Shown in pieces: positions 24,931-34,112 of a DNA stretch of 64,000 bases. Origin of the DNA: Anaerofilum hominis (GTDB lineage: Bacteria > Bacillota > Clostridia > Oscillospirales > Ruminococcaceae); NCBI RefSeq assembly GCF_014287275.1, contig NZ_JACONZ010000005.1:186001-250000 (forward strand). Reading direction: 5' to 3'. The position numbers and the translations under genes were made by a program. The notes beneath the pieces are model-generated. The model made no database searches. It saw nothing but the letters and a program-made list of their open reading frames with translations, and was not told the DNA's origin. Every line of letters begins with the position of its first letter. Position 1 is the first letter of the stretch.

Positions 24931-26997
24931 TCAGTTGACCGCCGTGCCCCCCGCCTCGCGGAACAGGCTGTCCACCTCGCGGCGCAGGGCGGCATGGCCG
25001 GGGGCGTTCAGCGCCGGGTCTGCCGCCAGTAGCGCTTCCGCCTCTGCGGCTGCCGTCTCGATCATGCGCGCGTCGGACGCCGCGTCCGCCACCCGCAGGG
25101 TGGGCAGGCCGTGCTGGCGGCGGCCGAAAAAGTCGCCCGGGCCCCGGTGCTCCAGATCATACTGGGCCACCGCAAAGCCGTCCGAGGTGCGGCAGAGAAA
25201 GGCGAGCCGCTCTTTCACCTGCGGGCTGTCGTGATCGCTGACCAGGATGCAGAAGCTCTCAGCGGCCCCCCGGCCCACCCGGCCGCGCAGCTGGTGCAGG
25301 GCCGACAGGCCGTACCGCTCGGCGTTTTCGATCACCATGACGCTGGCGTTGGGCACGTCCACCCCCACCTCCACCACCGTGGTGGAGCAGAGCGCATCCA
25401 GCTCGCCCTGTGCGAACTGCCGCATGACCTCGGCCTTTTCCGCAGCTTTCAGCCGCCCGTGCAGCAGCCCGATGCGCCGCCCGGGCAGCAGCTTTGCTGC
25501 CACCTCTTCCCGGTAGGCGGTCACGGCCTGCATCTCGGCAGCGGCCGGGCTGGCGTCGTCGCCCTGCTCGATGAGCGGGCAGACGATAAAGACCTGACGC
25601 CCCGCGGCGATCTGTTTTTCCAGGAAGCCGTACATCCGCGCCCGCAGCGCGGTGCCCACGGCAAGGGTGCGCACCGGCGTGCGGCCGGGCGGGAGCTCGT
25701 CAAGAATGGACACGTCCAGCTCACCGAAGAGCAGCAGGCTCAGCGTGCGGGGGATGGGGGTGGCGCTCATGACCAGCAGATGCGGGTCCTCGGCTTTTTC
25801 CGCCAGCAGGCCGCGCTGGCGCACCCCGAAGCGGTGCTGTTCGTCCACCACCGCAAACCCCAGCCGGGCAAAGGATACGTCCTTGCCCAGCACCGCGTGG
25901 GTGCCCACCACCACCTCCGCCTCGCCGGCGGCCACGGCAGCCAGCAGCGCCCTGCGCGCTTTGCCTTTCACCGAGCCGGTGAGCAGCGCCACCCTCAGCC
26001 CCAGGGGGCGCAGCATCTGCTCCAGGGTGGAGGCGTGCTGGGCGGCAAGGATCTCGGTGGGGGCCATCAGCACGCTCTGATAACCGTTTGCGGCCGCCAT
26101 CGCCATGCCCGCCGCGGCCACCAGCGTCTTGCCGCTGCCCACGTCGCCCTGCAAAAGGCGGTTCATGGGCGCCTGGCCGCCAAAATCGCGGCAGAGCTCT
26201 GCCACCGCCCGCCGCTGGGCGCCGGTGGGGGCAAAGGGCAGCGAGGCGTAAAAGTCCTCCGGGTCGCAGCGGGACATCGGCGCGCCGCTGGCGCGCCGGT
26301 TGCGGCTGCGCAGCAGCTTCATGCCCAGTTCCAGGCAGAACAGCTCCTCAAAGGCAAAGCGGCGCCGGGCCCCGTCCGCCTCGGCCCGGCTGGCCGGAAA
26401 GTGGATGCCCTGCAGCGCGTCTGCCAGTTCCGGCAGCCGGTAGCGGGCGCGCAGCGCCTCCGGCAGCGGGTCAGCCAGCGCCCCGGGCGTACCGGCCAGG
26501 CCGGACAGGGCGGTTTTGACCAGTTTGGAGAGATAGGCCGAGGTGACGCCCCCGGTCAGATGATAGACCGCGGTGAGCGGCGTGCCGCTGTCGGCGGGGA
26601 TGAAAACCGGGCTCACCATCTCGCGGCGCCCCAGGCCGCCGCCGACCCTGCCGTAGAACAGGTAATCCTTTTCCGGCTCCAGCTTGTCCGCCGCATAGGG
26701 GCTGTTAAAAAAGGTGATCAGCAGCCCCGCGGTATCGTCGCCCGCGTTTACCCGGTAAAGGGTGCGCCCGCCGCGCACCCGCACCGGGGCCTGCTTGCCC
26801 CAGACGGTGGCCCGCACCACGCAGGGGAGCTCGTAGGGGGCGCTGGCCAACGGGTAGGGCAGCGAATAATCGATGTAGTCGCGGGGATAAAACCGCAGCA
26901 GGTCTCCCACGGTAAAAAGGCCCAGCCGGGCCAGCTGTCCGGCCCGCTTTTCACCGACCCCTTTCAGGTATTGGATGCTGTCTGAAAGCAGCGTCAC
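24931..26997 (-). CDS. recG: ATP-dependent DNA helicase RecG
   Basis: This 688-residue protein starts with MTLLSDSIQYLKGVGEKRA, the typical RecG N-terminus, followed by the wedge (OB-fold) domain. The helicase core shows Walker A GDVGSGKT, Walker B as DEQHRFGVRQR and the motif III SATPIPRT. Motif VI reads QLRGRVGRG, and the C-terminal TRG region includes QYDLEHRGPGDFFGRRQHG. RecG remodels stalled replication forks and Holliday junctions. In many Clostridia recG follows asp23 and fakA; here a regulator and a divergent gene come between. Confidence 0.97.
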   Translation of the reverse strand: MTLLSDSIQYLKGVGEKRAGQLARLGLFTVGDLLRFYPRDYIDYSLPYPLASAPYELPCVVRATVWGKQAPVRVRGGRTLYRVNAGDDTAGLLITFFNSPYAADKLEPEKDYLFYGRVGGGLGRREMVSPVFIPADSGTPLTAVYHLTGGVTSAYLSKLVKTALSGLAGTPGALADPLPEALRARYRLPELADALQGIHFPASRAEADGARRRFAFEELFCLELGMKLLRSRNRRASGAPMSRCDPEDFYASLPFAPTGAQRRAVAELCRDFGGQAPMNRLLQGDVGSGKTLVAAAGMAMAAANGYQSVLMAPTEILAAQHASTLEQMLRPLGLRVALLTGSVKGKARRALLAAVAAGEAEVVVGTHAVLGKDVSFARLGFAVVDEQHRFGVRQRGLLAEKAEDPHLLVMSATPIPRTLSLLLFGELDVSILDELPPGRTPVRTLAVGTALRARMYGFLEKQIAAGRQVFIVCPLIEQGDDASPAAAEMQAVTAYREEVAAKLLPGRRIGLLHGRLKAAEKAEVMRQFAQGELDALCSTTVVEVGVDVPNASVMVIENAERYGLSALHQLRGRVGRGAAESFCILVSDHDSPQVKERLAFLCRTSDGFAVAQYDLEHRGPGDFFGRRQHGLPTLRVADAASDARMIETAAAEAEALLAADPALNAPGHAALRREVDSLFREAGGTAVN

Positions 26998-27117
26998 GGG
27001 TCAGCCCCCTTTCAAAGCAGAGTAAAAACGGCGCAGAGTAAAAGCAGCGGAAAGGAACACGCGGGCAGGCCGCGGGCCCGCGCATCGGCCCCCACCGGGC
27101 GGCCGCTGTCCGCGCAG

Positions 27118-27774
27118 TCAGCCGCGGTCCCTTTTTTTCTCCTCGCCGCGCAGCTCTCTCTGGTAATTGTACAGCGTGGCCTGCGAGATATGCAGCAGTT
27201 CGCAGACCTGGGGCACCGCGTCCCGCATATCAAAGACCCCTTTTTCTTCCAGCCGCGCCAGCACGGCGAGGCGCCCCTCCCGGGTGCTGATGGAGAACGG
27301 CTTTGCCCGCTCTATCTCCTGAAGAAGGATCGAGCGCGCCAGCTGGCGCAGGGTGGCCCCCTCCCCGTCCGGCGCCGGGGCGGCCGGGGCAGCCGTGCCG
27401 GACAGCTCGTCCAGCAGCAGGCGCGCCTGCTGAAAGGGGGCGACGTCCTGATTGACGCAGACGGCATAGCGCAGCCTGCCCGCCCCATCCCGCAGGAAAA
27501 GATTGGACGAGCGCAGCGGCCGGGAGGCCTTCCCGGAGGAGCGGTACCCGATCAGGCAGCCGTTTTCGTCTGCGTCTTCCGCCAGAAGCCGGATGCTGTC
27601 CCCGTCGTCGGTGGGGCCGGGCGCCCGCCCGGTGAGCTCCCCGTTTTCAATGAAAAGGATCTCCGACCGCGCAAGGTCGTGGACCACCACCTCGGCGTGG
27701 GGGCCCAGTACCCCGGCAAGCAGCGCCGCCACGCCGCGCAGCGCCTCCGGCAAGCCGCATTCTTCCCCGTGCAT
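27118..27774 (-). CDS. YheO-like PAS/HTH transcriptional regulator
   Basis: This 218-residue protein has an N-terminal PAS-like YheO domain (LAGVLGPHAEVVVHDLARSE is the hallmark HxEVVLHDL-type segment, with IGYRSSGKASRPLRSSNLF after it). A C-terminal helix-turn-helix follows (VFDMRDAVPQVCELLHISQATLYNYQRELR). Family members include DauR, the repressor of D-arginine catabolism. It lies about 120 bp upstream of recG on the same strand and is divergent from a membrane protein gene. Its ligand is unknown. Confidence 0.88.
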   Translation of the reverse strand: MHGEECGLPEALRGVAALLAGVLGPHAEVVVHDLARSEILFIENGELTGRAPGPTDDGDSIRLLAEDADENGCLIGYRSSGKASRPLRSSNLFLRDGAGRLRYAVCVNQDVAPFQQARLLLDELSGTAAPAAPAPDGEGATLRQLARSILLQEIERAKPFSISTREGRLAVLARLEEKGVFDMRDAVPQVCELLHISQATLYNYQRELRGEEKKRDRG

Positions 27775-27860
27775 CGTCCCCTCCCCTTTCGTTTCTCTTC
27801 CGCGTGTCGGCCGCGGAGCGCAGAGAGATTTATAAAAAAATTATAAGAAAATATAAAAAT

Positions 27861-27888
27861 ATTATAACACGACGGAACAAAATGTAAA
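27861..27888 (-). promoter_or_regulatory. Promoter of the YheO-like regulator
   Basis: On the minus strand, TTTACA (27883-27888) and a perfect TATAAT (27861-27866) are 16 bp apart, in an AT-rich divergent intergenic region. Confidence 0.6.
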
Positions 27889-27944
27889 GGCTGACGACAA
27901 AACTTCTTCTGATTCGTCCTATAAAAAGAGGAGGTGAGGGGAGA

Positions 27945-28595
27945 ATGGAGAGCCGCGGATTTGCCCGGGGGCTGTGCTGGCAGAAGCTGTTCTGGGTGCT
28001 GGTGGCGGGCAGTGTGTTCGGCGTGGCGTGGGAGCACTGCGTCAACCTGCTGATGCACGGCCGCTTTTACGGCGGGCGCGGTCTGGTCTGGGGGCCGTTC
28101 AACCTGGTGTACGGCTGCGGCGCGGTGCTGCTCACCCTGCTGCTCTGGCCGCTGCGGGACGGGCAGGCCCACAAGCTGCTGCTGGCCGGGATGCTGGCGG
28201 GCAGCGCTTACGAGGTGGGCTGCAGCCTGCTGCAGGAGACGGTTTTCGGCGCGGTGAGCTGGAATTATGACCGCGAGCTGCTGCCGCTGCTGGGCGGGCG
28301 CACCACCCTGCCGGTGGCGTTCGCCTGGGGGCTGCTGGCCGTGTTTTACATGAAAGCGGTCTACCCGCGCCTCTCCCGGCTGATCGAGCGCATCCCCCCG
28401 CGCCTGGGCAGGGCCCTCACGCTGGCGCTGCTGGTCTTTCTGGCGGTGGACGCTCTGGTCTCTCTGCTGGCGGTGGGGCGGATGGCGGCGCGCCGGGCAG
28501 CCCTGCCCGCCCAGGGCGGGCTGGACCTGCTGATGGATCTCTGCTTTCCCGACCACGCGCTGAAAGAGATCTTCCCCGGCATGAAATTTATCTGA
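27945..28595 (+). CDS. Putative ABC-transporter type IV membrane protein (CmpB-like family)
   Basis: This 216-residue protein has five or so hydrophobic helices. It matches the putative ABC_trans_CmpB family pattern: an N-terminal helix with GVAWEHCVNLLMHGRFYGGRG, RG..WGPFNLVYG, a helix with G...YEVG.S.LQE and the tail SWNYDRELLPLLGGRTTL. Despite the family name no ATPase partner is known or seen here. The ATG at 27945 follows GAGGTGAGG. It is divergent from the YheO-like regulator, which may control it. Confidence 0.75.
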   Translation: MESRGFARGLCWQKLFWVLVAGSVFGVAWEHCVNLLMHGRFYGGRGLVWGPFNLVYGCGAVLLTLLLWPLRDGQAHKLLLAGMLAGSAYEVGCSLLQETVFGAVSWNYDRELLPLLGGRTTLPVAFAWGLLAVFYMKAVYPRLSRLIERIPPRLGRALTLALLVFLAVDALVSLLAVGRMAARRAALPAQGGLDLLMDLCFPDHALKEIFPGMKFI

Positions 28596-28773
28596 CGGCC
28601 GCAGGCGGCCCGGGGGCAAAGCGCGGGAAAACGGCAATGCGGGCCCCGGCTTTGCGGGCGGCGCAGGGACTGCACAAACGAGCGCCGCGCCTGCAGGCCC
28701 CGCCGAAAATGCGGAAAACGCCGCCCTCTGCGCCGCCCGCGCGCCGCGCGGGCTTCTGCACACGATCCGGATA

Positions 28774-28806
28774 TAAAAAAGGACCGGCCGCGGCGGCCGG
28801 TCCCCT
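28774..28806 (-). terminator. Terminator of the fakA operon
   Basis: Minus-strand stem GGGACCGGCCGCC / GGCGGCCGGTCC-type palindrome followed by TTTTTTAT, about 20 bp after the fakA stop. Confidence 0.88.
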
Positions 28807-28823
28807 GGGACGAAAAGCGGAGT

Positions 28824-30512
28824 TTATTCCACGCTGATGATATAGTAATAGACCGGCTGGCCGCCCACCAGATGGGTGACCTCCACGCTGCCGGGCACCT
28901 TGTCGCGCAGCTGGGCGGTCAGGCGCTGGGCGTCCTCCTCGGCCACGTCGCAGCCGGAGATGACGGTGACGAAGCTGGAGTCCTTTTTCAGCAGGCTGCG
29001 GGTCAGCTTGGAGGCCGCGTGGGCCACGTCCTTGTCGGTGAAAGACAGCTTGCCGTTTTCCAGCGCCAGGATCTCGCCCTGCTTGATCTTGTGCCCCTCG
29101 TAGTCGCTGTTGCGGGCCGCAAAGGTGACCAGGCCGGTGGCCACGCGGTCGGCGGCCTGCATCATGGCGATGGCGTTGTCCTCGCCGGAGAGGGACTCGT
29201 CAAAATTGAGCATGGCGGTGATGCCCTGGGGGATGGTGCGGGTGGGCAGCACGATGATCTGCCGGTCAGCCAGCCGCACCGCCTGCTCGGCGGCCATGAT
29301 GATGTTTTTGTTGTTGGGCAGCACAAAGACGGTTTTGGCGGGCACGCTCTGCACGGCCTCCAGGATGTCCTCGGTGCTGGGGTTCATGGTCTGACCGCCC
29401 GAGACCACCGCGTTCACGCCGATGTCGGTGAAGATGTCCCGCAGGCCGTCGCCTGCGGCCACGGCCACAAAGCCGAAGCGTACCTCGGGGTCCACCGCCG
29501 AGTACTGGAATTTCTGTTTGACGGGGTTTTTCTCCGCCTCCGCCTGTTTTTCCAGCCCCTTGCCCTGGGCCTGCCGCGCCAGGAACTGTTCGTGCATGTT
29601 CTCGATCTTGAAGTTGGTCAGATAGCCGAAGTTCAGCGCGTAGCTGACGATCCGGCCGGGGTCGGTGGTGTGCACGTGGCAGTTGATGACCTCGTCGTCC
29701 TCGATGACGACCACGCTGTCGCCGTTGCTCTCCAAAAAAGCACGCAGCTTTTCGCAGCTGGCGCCCTGCTTTTTGTTGACCAGAAACTGGGTGCAGTAGC
29801 CGTTGGTGATGTCCTCCACCCGCATCAGGTCGTCGGCGAACACGCCGCGTCCCGCCGCGCTGGTGGAGGGCTTCTGCACCTGCCCGGCCTCCTGCGCGTC
29901 CACGATGATGCCGTCTTTCAGCACGCTGAGCATCCCCTCAAGAATGGTGACGAAGCCCGCGCCGCCCGCGTCGACGACGCCGGCCTTTTTCAGCACCGGC
30001 AGCTGCTCGGGCGTATGCGCCAGCGCGTCCCGGGCGGCGGCGAGGATGATCTCGAACATCTCCACCGGGTCTTCAGTCGCGGCGGCGGCGGCGGCCTCGG
30101 CGCCCATGCGGGCCACGGTCAGCATGGTGCCCTCGGTGGGCTTCATCACCGCCTTGTAGGCGGCGGCCACGCCGGTCTCAAACGCCTTGGCGATGTCCGC
30201 GGCACCGGCCTCTTTTTTGCCCACCAAAGCCTTTGAAAAGCCGCGGAAGAGCAGGGACGAGATGACGCCGCTGTTGCCGCGCGCGCCGCGCAGCATGCTG
30301 GCTGCGGCGACCTTGCTGGCCTCCTCCACCGTGCAGCCGTCGGCAAGCCCCTGCAGGTCGCGTTTTGCCGCGCCGATGGTCATGCTCATGTTGGTGCCGG
30401 TGTCGCCGTCCGGCACCGGGAAGACGTTGAGCTCGTCGATCTGGCTGCGCTGGTTGGCGATGCTGTTGGCGCCGCTGATCATGCTGTCCCTTAAAACAGA
30501 ACCTTTAATCAT
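28824..30512 (-). CDS. fakA: DAK2-domain fatty acid kinase FakA-like protein
   Basis: This 562-residue protein begins with the DhaL-type kinase domain: LNVFPVPDGDTGTNMSMT supplies the conserved metal-binding Asp residues, and GARGNSGVISSLLFRG and DAGGAGFVTILEG follow. The middle and the C-terminal DegV-like half complete the FakA/YloV architecture. FakA phosphorylates fatty acids held by FakB proteins for phospholipid synthesis. No fakB gene is in the window. It lies 34 bp after the Asp23 gene, the usual partnership in Firmicutes. Confidence 0.93.
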   Translation of the reverse strand: MIKGSVLRDSMISGANSIANQRSQIDELNVFPVPDGDTGTNMSMTIGAAKRDLQGLADGCTVEEASKVAAASMLRGARGNSGVISSLLFRGFSKALVGKKEAGAADIAKAFETGVAAAYKAVMKPTEGTMLTVARMGAEAAAAAATEDPVEMFEIILAAARDALAHTPEQLPVLKKAGVVDAGGAGFVTILEGMLSVLKDGIIVDAQEAGQVQKPSTSAAGRGVFADDLMRVEDITNGYCTQFLVNKKQGASCEKLRAFLESNGDSVVVIEDDEVINCHVHTTDPGRIVSYALNFGYLTNFKIENMHEQFLARQAQGKGLEKQAEAEKNPVKQKFQYSAVDPEVRFGFVAVAAGDGLRDIFTDIGVNAVVSGGQTMNPSTEDILEAVQSVPAKTVFVLPNNKNIIMAAEQAVRLADRQIIVLPTRTIPQGITAMLNFDESLSGEDNAIAMMQAADRVATGLVTFAARNSDYEGHKIKQGEILALENGKLSFTDKDVAHAASKLTRSLLKKDSSFVTVISGCDVAEEDAQRLTAQLRDKVPGSVEVTHLVGGQPVYYYIISVE

Positions 30513-30546
30513 CTTGCGTATACTCCCCTAATCTGTCTAATTTCCG

Positions 30547-30897
30547 TCAGGAGACGATATCGTCTACCGAGACATTGATCTTTTTTACCTGCAGGCCGGT
30601 GGCGTCCTCCACCACGTATTTGACCTTGTGGGTGATGCTCTTGACGATGGCCGAGATGTTGAGGCCGTAGGTCACCTTGATGTGCAGCTCAATGACGAGC
30701 TTGCCCCCGTCCTCGGTCACCCGCACCCCCTTGTCGGGGTGGTCGGAGCCGAAGATCATGCCTTTGACCGTGTCCGAAGCGCCGCTGGTGGCCATGTCGG
30801 CCACGCCGTAGCAGCTGCTCGCCGCGGCGGAGACCAGGCCCGCGAAGTAGTCGCCGGTCATGCTGACCTTGCCGAAGGTGTTGTAAAAGTTGATCAT
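30547..30897 (-). CDS. Asp23/Gls24 family envelope stress protein
   Basis: This 116-residue protein is counted from the ATG at 30897 (MINFYNTFGKVSMTG), which has AGGAG eight bases upstream; a GTG at 30906 would add three residues. The core matches Asp23/YloU proteins: GVADMATSG, GVRVTEDGGKLVIELHI, VTYGLNISAIVKSI and VEDATGLQVKKINVSVDDI. It lies five bases after the peptide-binding protein gene and 34 bp before fakA, forming a three-gene run. Confidence 0.9.
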   Translation of the reverse strand: MINFYNTFGKVSMTGDYFAGLVSAAASSCYGVADMATSGASDTVKGMIFGSDHPDKGVRVTEDGGKLVIELHIKVTYGLNISAIVKSITHKVKYVVEDATGLQVKKINVSVDDIVS

Positions 30898-30902
30898 GCT
30901 GT

Positions 30903-32453
30903 TCACTCCTTTTGGGTGGGGCTGTCGATGGTGAGACGCTCAAATTGGTAAAAGATATCGCTGACTGTGGGCGAAAGGCCCGAAAAGTCCTTGCTGTAGG
31001 TGGCGACGCCGTTTTTATACACCAGCGGCACAAAGGGCATCTCCGCCGCAAAGGCGGCCTCAAAAGCCGCCAGGCCCGCGGCGTCGGCTTTCATCGCGTC
31101 ATAAGCCGCCAGCAGCGCCTCGGACGCAGAAACGCCGGTATGGGCGTCCCCGCCGTCGGCAAAAAAGACGTCCATATCCATGTTATTATACAACTTTACC
31201 TCCCCGATGTACAGAGGCGCCTGTCCCGAGGCGATCTTGTCGTGATAACTGGCAAAGTCGCCGTCCTCCTGCACTGTGACCTGGATGCCGCATTCCTCCA
31301 GCTGCTCGGCCACCAGCGTGGCGGCATACCGCTTGAACGAGCTGCCCGAATAGCACAGCAGCGTAAAGGCGAGCCGCTGGCCCCCGGCGTCCTGATAATA
31401 GCCGCTGGCGGCGTCCATGGTATAGCCCAGAGACTCGATCAGCGCCCTGGCGGCGTCCAGATCGGCCTCTTCGGCCAGCGTGGCGGCCCCGGCTTCACCG
31501 GGGAAACGCGGGTTGATCACACCCGTCGCCACATAGGCGCGGGAATAATAGGCCTTGTCGGCGATCTGGCGGCGGGAGACGGCCAGATCGATGGCCTGCC
31601 GCAGCGCGGGCTGGGCCAGCGGGGAGGCCTCCCCCATGGCCTGGATCCCGAGAAAGACCAGATTGTTCAGGTTGAAGTAAGCGGTGTTGCAGATGATGCT
31701 GCCCGCCAGATCGGACTCCTGCTCGGACGAAAAAAGGCTGATCGCGCCGATGTTGAGGCCGGAGACCAGCGCGTCGTAGCCGCTCAGCTCCACCAGGCGG
31801 ATGGTGGGCACGGCGGTCTGGCCGGCAAAATCCGGGTTGGCGGTGAGGATCGCCCCCCGGTCGTCCTGCCCCACCGAGTAGCGCCCGCTGGAGGTGGGAG
31901 ACGAGGCCCCGGTCTCCCCGGCCTTGAGCACCGGGATATCCAGCAGGTAGGCGAACAGGCTGTCCGGCCGAGCCAGGGTCACGGTCACCGTGTCGCCGCT
32001 GTAGCGCACTGCGCCCATATTGGCAAAGCGCGCCCCAAAAACGGGGCTCTGGCGCGCCGCCTCCAGGCTGGCCGCGGCGTCGGCCCCGGTGATCGCCGCG
32101 CCGTCGGCAAAGCTGCCGCCCACCGTGATGGTCACCTCGGTCCCGCTGGAGATCACCGAGCGGGCGACGCGGTAGTCCAGCGCGAAGTCGTTGGTGATGT
32201 CCACAAAACTGTCGAACAGCAGCCTTGAGTTCTGCACCGTGATATTGCTTTTGGACAGATAGGGGTTGAACCCGTCGGCGCTGGAATAGGGCAGGATAAA
32301 CTCGCCGGCATCCTCCCCCGCGACCTGCGCCGCCGGCACGCCGCCGCCGGCGGCGGAGCTGTCCGGCGCATCGCCGCAGCCGGAGAACAGCGCGGCGGCA
32401 ACGGCGAAGCTGAGCAGGGCGGCAATGGTCCGCCGCGGAACAAAGTGAAACAT
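30903..32453 (-). CDS. Peptide/nickel-type ABC substrate-binding lipoprotein (SBP family 5)
   Basis: This 516-residue protein starts at the ATG at 32453 with GGGAGG upstream. It has a lipoprotein signal with lipobox LFSGC (Cys26), then the DppA/OppA-like fold: FNPYLSKSNITVQNSRLLFDSF, TITVGGSFADGAAIT and RQAIDLAVSRRQIAD. It lacks neighbouring permease and ATPase genes, so it must use a transporter encoded elsewhere or act as a sensor. It probably shares a transcript with asp23 and fakA, an uncommon partner for that pair. Confidence 0.88.
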   Translation of the reverse strand: MFHFVPRRTIAALLSFAVAAALFSGCGDAPDSSAAGGGVPAAQVAGEDAGEFILPYSSADGFNPYLSKSNITVQNSRLLFDSFVDITNDFALDYRVARSVISSGTEVTITVGGSFADGAAITGADAAASLEAARQSPVFGARFANMGAVRYSGDTVTVTLARPDSLFAYLLDIPVLKAGETGASSPTSSGRYSVGQDDRGAILTANPDFAGQTAVPTIRLVELSGYDALVSGLNIGAISLFSSEQESDLAGSIICNTAYFNLNNLVFLGIQAMGEASPLAQPALRQAIDLAVSRRQIADKAYYSRAYVATGVINPRFPGEAGAATLAEEADLDAARALIESLGYTMDAASGYYQDAGGQRLAFTLLCYSGSSFKRYAATLVAEQLEECGIQVTVQEDGDFASYHDKIASGQAPLYIGEVKLYNNMDMDVFFADGGDAHTGVSASEALLAAYDAMKADAAGLAAFEAAFAAEMPFVPLVYKNGVATYSKDFSGLSPTVSDIFYQFERLTIDSPTQKE

Positions 32454-32607
32454 AAAAGACCTCCCTGCCCGGCGCGGAAAAAAGGCCGGGCGGATGATGG
32501 CAGGGTGCAAAGGGCCCGCCCGCAGGCGGGCAGGCGCCGGTTTGACCTGAACATTATACCGCTTTTGCGGGTCAAAGAAAAGGGAAAGTTCAGGCCGGCG
32601 CCCTTTA

Positions 32608-32830
32608 GCCGGATCCGAATAAGGAAACATGACCGCAAAGACGGCGATCGGGGCATTGCGGGGCCGGCCCTCAGCGCCGCCCAGGCTGATGGAAAGCGGC
32701 CAGCCCGGCAAAGCCGGGCTTTGCAAGACAGGACAAAGCGCTTTTGAAACCACCTTGCCAGCCATACCGGGACGCCTGCGCTGCGCCAAGATCAGATGGC
32801 TCGACTCTTGTTTCCTTAGCCGGGTCCGGC
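32608..32830 (+). mobile_element. MITE-like element, copy C (223 bp)
   Basis: Ends GCCGGATCCGAATAAGGAAA on the left and the complement of GCCGGACCCGGCTAAGGAAA on the right. The interior matches copy B, including GGACAAAGCGCTTTTGAAAC and GAAACCACCTTGCCAGCCAT, but lacks about 25 bp before the right end. It lies between the peptide-binding protein and HEAT-like genes, in the same orientation as copy B. Confidence 0.78.
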
Positions 32831-32868
32831 TTTTGTGCGGGCCGCGCTTGCCCGCGGGAAAGCGGCGC

Positions 32869-33336
32869 TCAGCCGGCCGGCGTCTGCAGCGCGTTCAGCG
32901 CGGCGCGCAGATCTTTTTCCACCAGGGGACGGGTGCTGTCCGGGTAGGCGGAGGTGTCGGCGCAGAGCAGCGCCTGCCGGATGCGCGGGGCCAGGTCCGG
33001 CCTGGCCTGCGCCACCTGCGGCAGGGCGGCGAGAAACTGCCGGGCCACCGTGGGCTTTTTGTCGGTCAGGTGGGCCAGCAGGCGCTCAAGATCTCGGTCC
33101 AGCCTGTTTTCGGTGTCCCAGCGGGCGTTCGCCGCCAGAAGCAGCAGGCCGCGGGCGCGCAGATAGGCGCTTTCTTCCTCCGTCAGGGCGATCAGCGCGT
33201 CCCAGTGCGGATAGACTGCCGCGGTGCGGCCGCTCTCGGCGAGAAGCTGTTTCAGGCAGGCATAGCCCTCTGCGGCGTTCCGGTCCCGCAGGCCCTCCAG
33301 CAGCCGGGCAAGCTCCGGCTGCGTCACCGGGGTCAT
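32869..33336 (-). CDS. Small HEAT-like hypothetical protein
   Basis: This 155-residue all-helical protein starts at the ATG at 33336, overlapping the stop of ymdB (ATGA), so the two are translationally coupled. Helix pairs such as SAYLRARGLLLLAANARWDT, RLLAHLTDKKPTVARQFLAA and LAPRIRQALLCADTS resemble HEAT repeats. Similar short Clostridial proteins are often labelled SufBD protein, but there is no SufB/SufD domain here. The function is unknown; it is probably a protein-binding scaffold. Confidence 0.75.
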   Translation of the reverse strand: MTPVTQPELARLLEGLRDRNAAEGYACLKQLLAESGRTAAVYPHWDALIALTEEESAYLRARGLLLLAANARWDTENRLDRDLERLLAHLTDKKPTVARQFLAALPQVAQARPDLAPRIRQALLCADTSAYPDSTRPLVEKDLRAALNALQTPAG

Positions 33337-34112
33337 CGCGCGTCCTCGCATTCCCGCACGGCCTCCGCCGACAGGCAGCGGCCGCTGGTGTCGTCGCAGG
33401 TGAACAGCACCGCGTCCAGGCGGCAGGGGCCGTCGGCCACCTCAAAGCGCACCGGCCGGTGGGTGCGCTGCTTTTGGACCGCCAGCTCCGGCCGCACCCC
33501 GATGACCGAGCGCACCGGCCCGGTCATGCCCACGTCGGTGATAAAGCCGGTGCCGCCGGGCAGCACGCCGGCGTCCGCGGTGGGCACATGGGTGTGGGTG
33601 CCGAACACCGCGCTCACCCGCCCGTCCAGATACCAGGCCAGGGCCTGCTTTTCGGCCGTGGACTCCGCGTGGATGTCCACCACTTTGAACCGGGCCGTGT
33701 CCCCCTCCAGCAGGCGGTCGGCCGTGTCGAAAGGGTTGTCCACCGGCTCGAGAAAGGCCACCCCCGCAAGGTCGATCACCGTCAGCGCGCAGCGGCCCAG
33801 GTCCAGCGTCACGCTGCCTGCCCGGGGGGACAGATGCGGCAGGTTTGCCGGGCAGAGCAGCGCCTCGGTCTCCTCATACAGGGATTCTTCCGCCCGCCGC
33901 AGCGCATGGTTGCCGGCGGTGATCACGTCCGCCCCATGGGCGAAGATGTCCTCGGCGATGCTGCGGGTGAGGCCCACCCCGCCGGGATGGGCATTTTCGC
34001 CGTTGACGATGCAGATATCGGCCCCCAGCCGCCGTTTGAGACCCGGCAGCCGGCGGCAGAGGAAGTCCAGCCCGGGCGTCCCCACCACGTCGCCCACACA
34101 AAGGATTTTCAT
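33333..34112 (-). CDS. ymdB: YmdB-family metallophosphoesterase
   Basis: This 259-residue protein starts at the ATG at 34112 (MKILCVGDVVGTPG) with GGAGG upstream. The catalytic series of the TIGR00282/YmdB family is present: GDVVG, NGENAHPGG, TAGNH, DIHAESTAEK and GTHTHVPTAD. YmdB of B. subtilis is a cAMP phosphodiesterase affecting biofilm and motility decisions. The GNH motif is followed by ALRR rather than the usual TWD, a change next to the active site. It is coupled to the HEAT-like gene downstream. Confidence 0.93.
   Translation of the reverse strand: MKILCVGDVVGTPGLDFLCRRLPGLKRRLGADICIVNGENAHPGGVGLTRSIAEDIFAHGADVITAGNHALRRAEESLYEETEALLCPANLPHLSPRAGSVTLDLGRCALTVIDLAGVAFLEPVDNPFDTADRLLEGDTARFKVVDIHAESTAEKQALAWYLDGRVSAVFGTHTHVPTADAGVLPGGTGFITDVGMTGPVRSVIGVRPELAVQKQRTHRPVRFEVADGPCRLDAVLFTCDDTSGRCLSAEAVRECEDAR

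Noticed and set aside
24588..24995. Periodic six-residue peptide frame on the minus strand
   Set aside because: It only reflects the 18-bp DNA repeat, overlaps the recG end in another frame and has no ribosome site.
25111..26985. A 624-codon plus-strand frame
   Set aside because: Antisense to recG; His/Gln/Gly-rich mirror translation.
28824..30512. Dihydroxyacetone kinase subunit
   Set aside because: The DhaL-like domain is fused to a DegV-like half and sits beside asp23, which fits FakA; no dhaK or dhaM is present.
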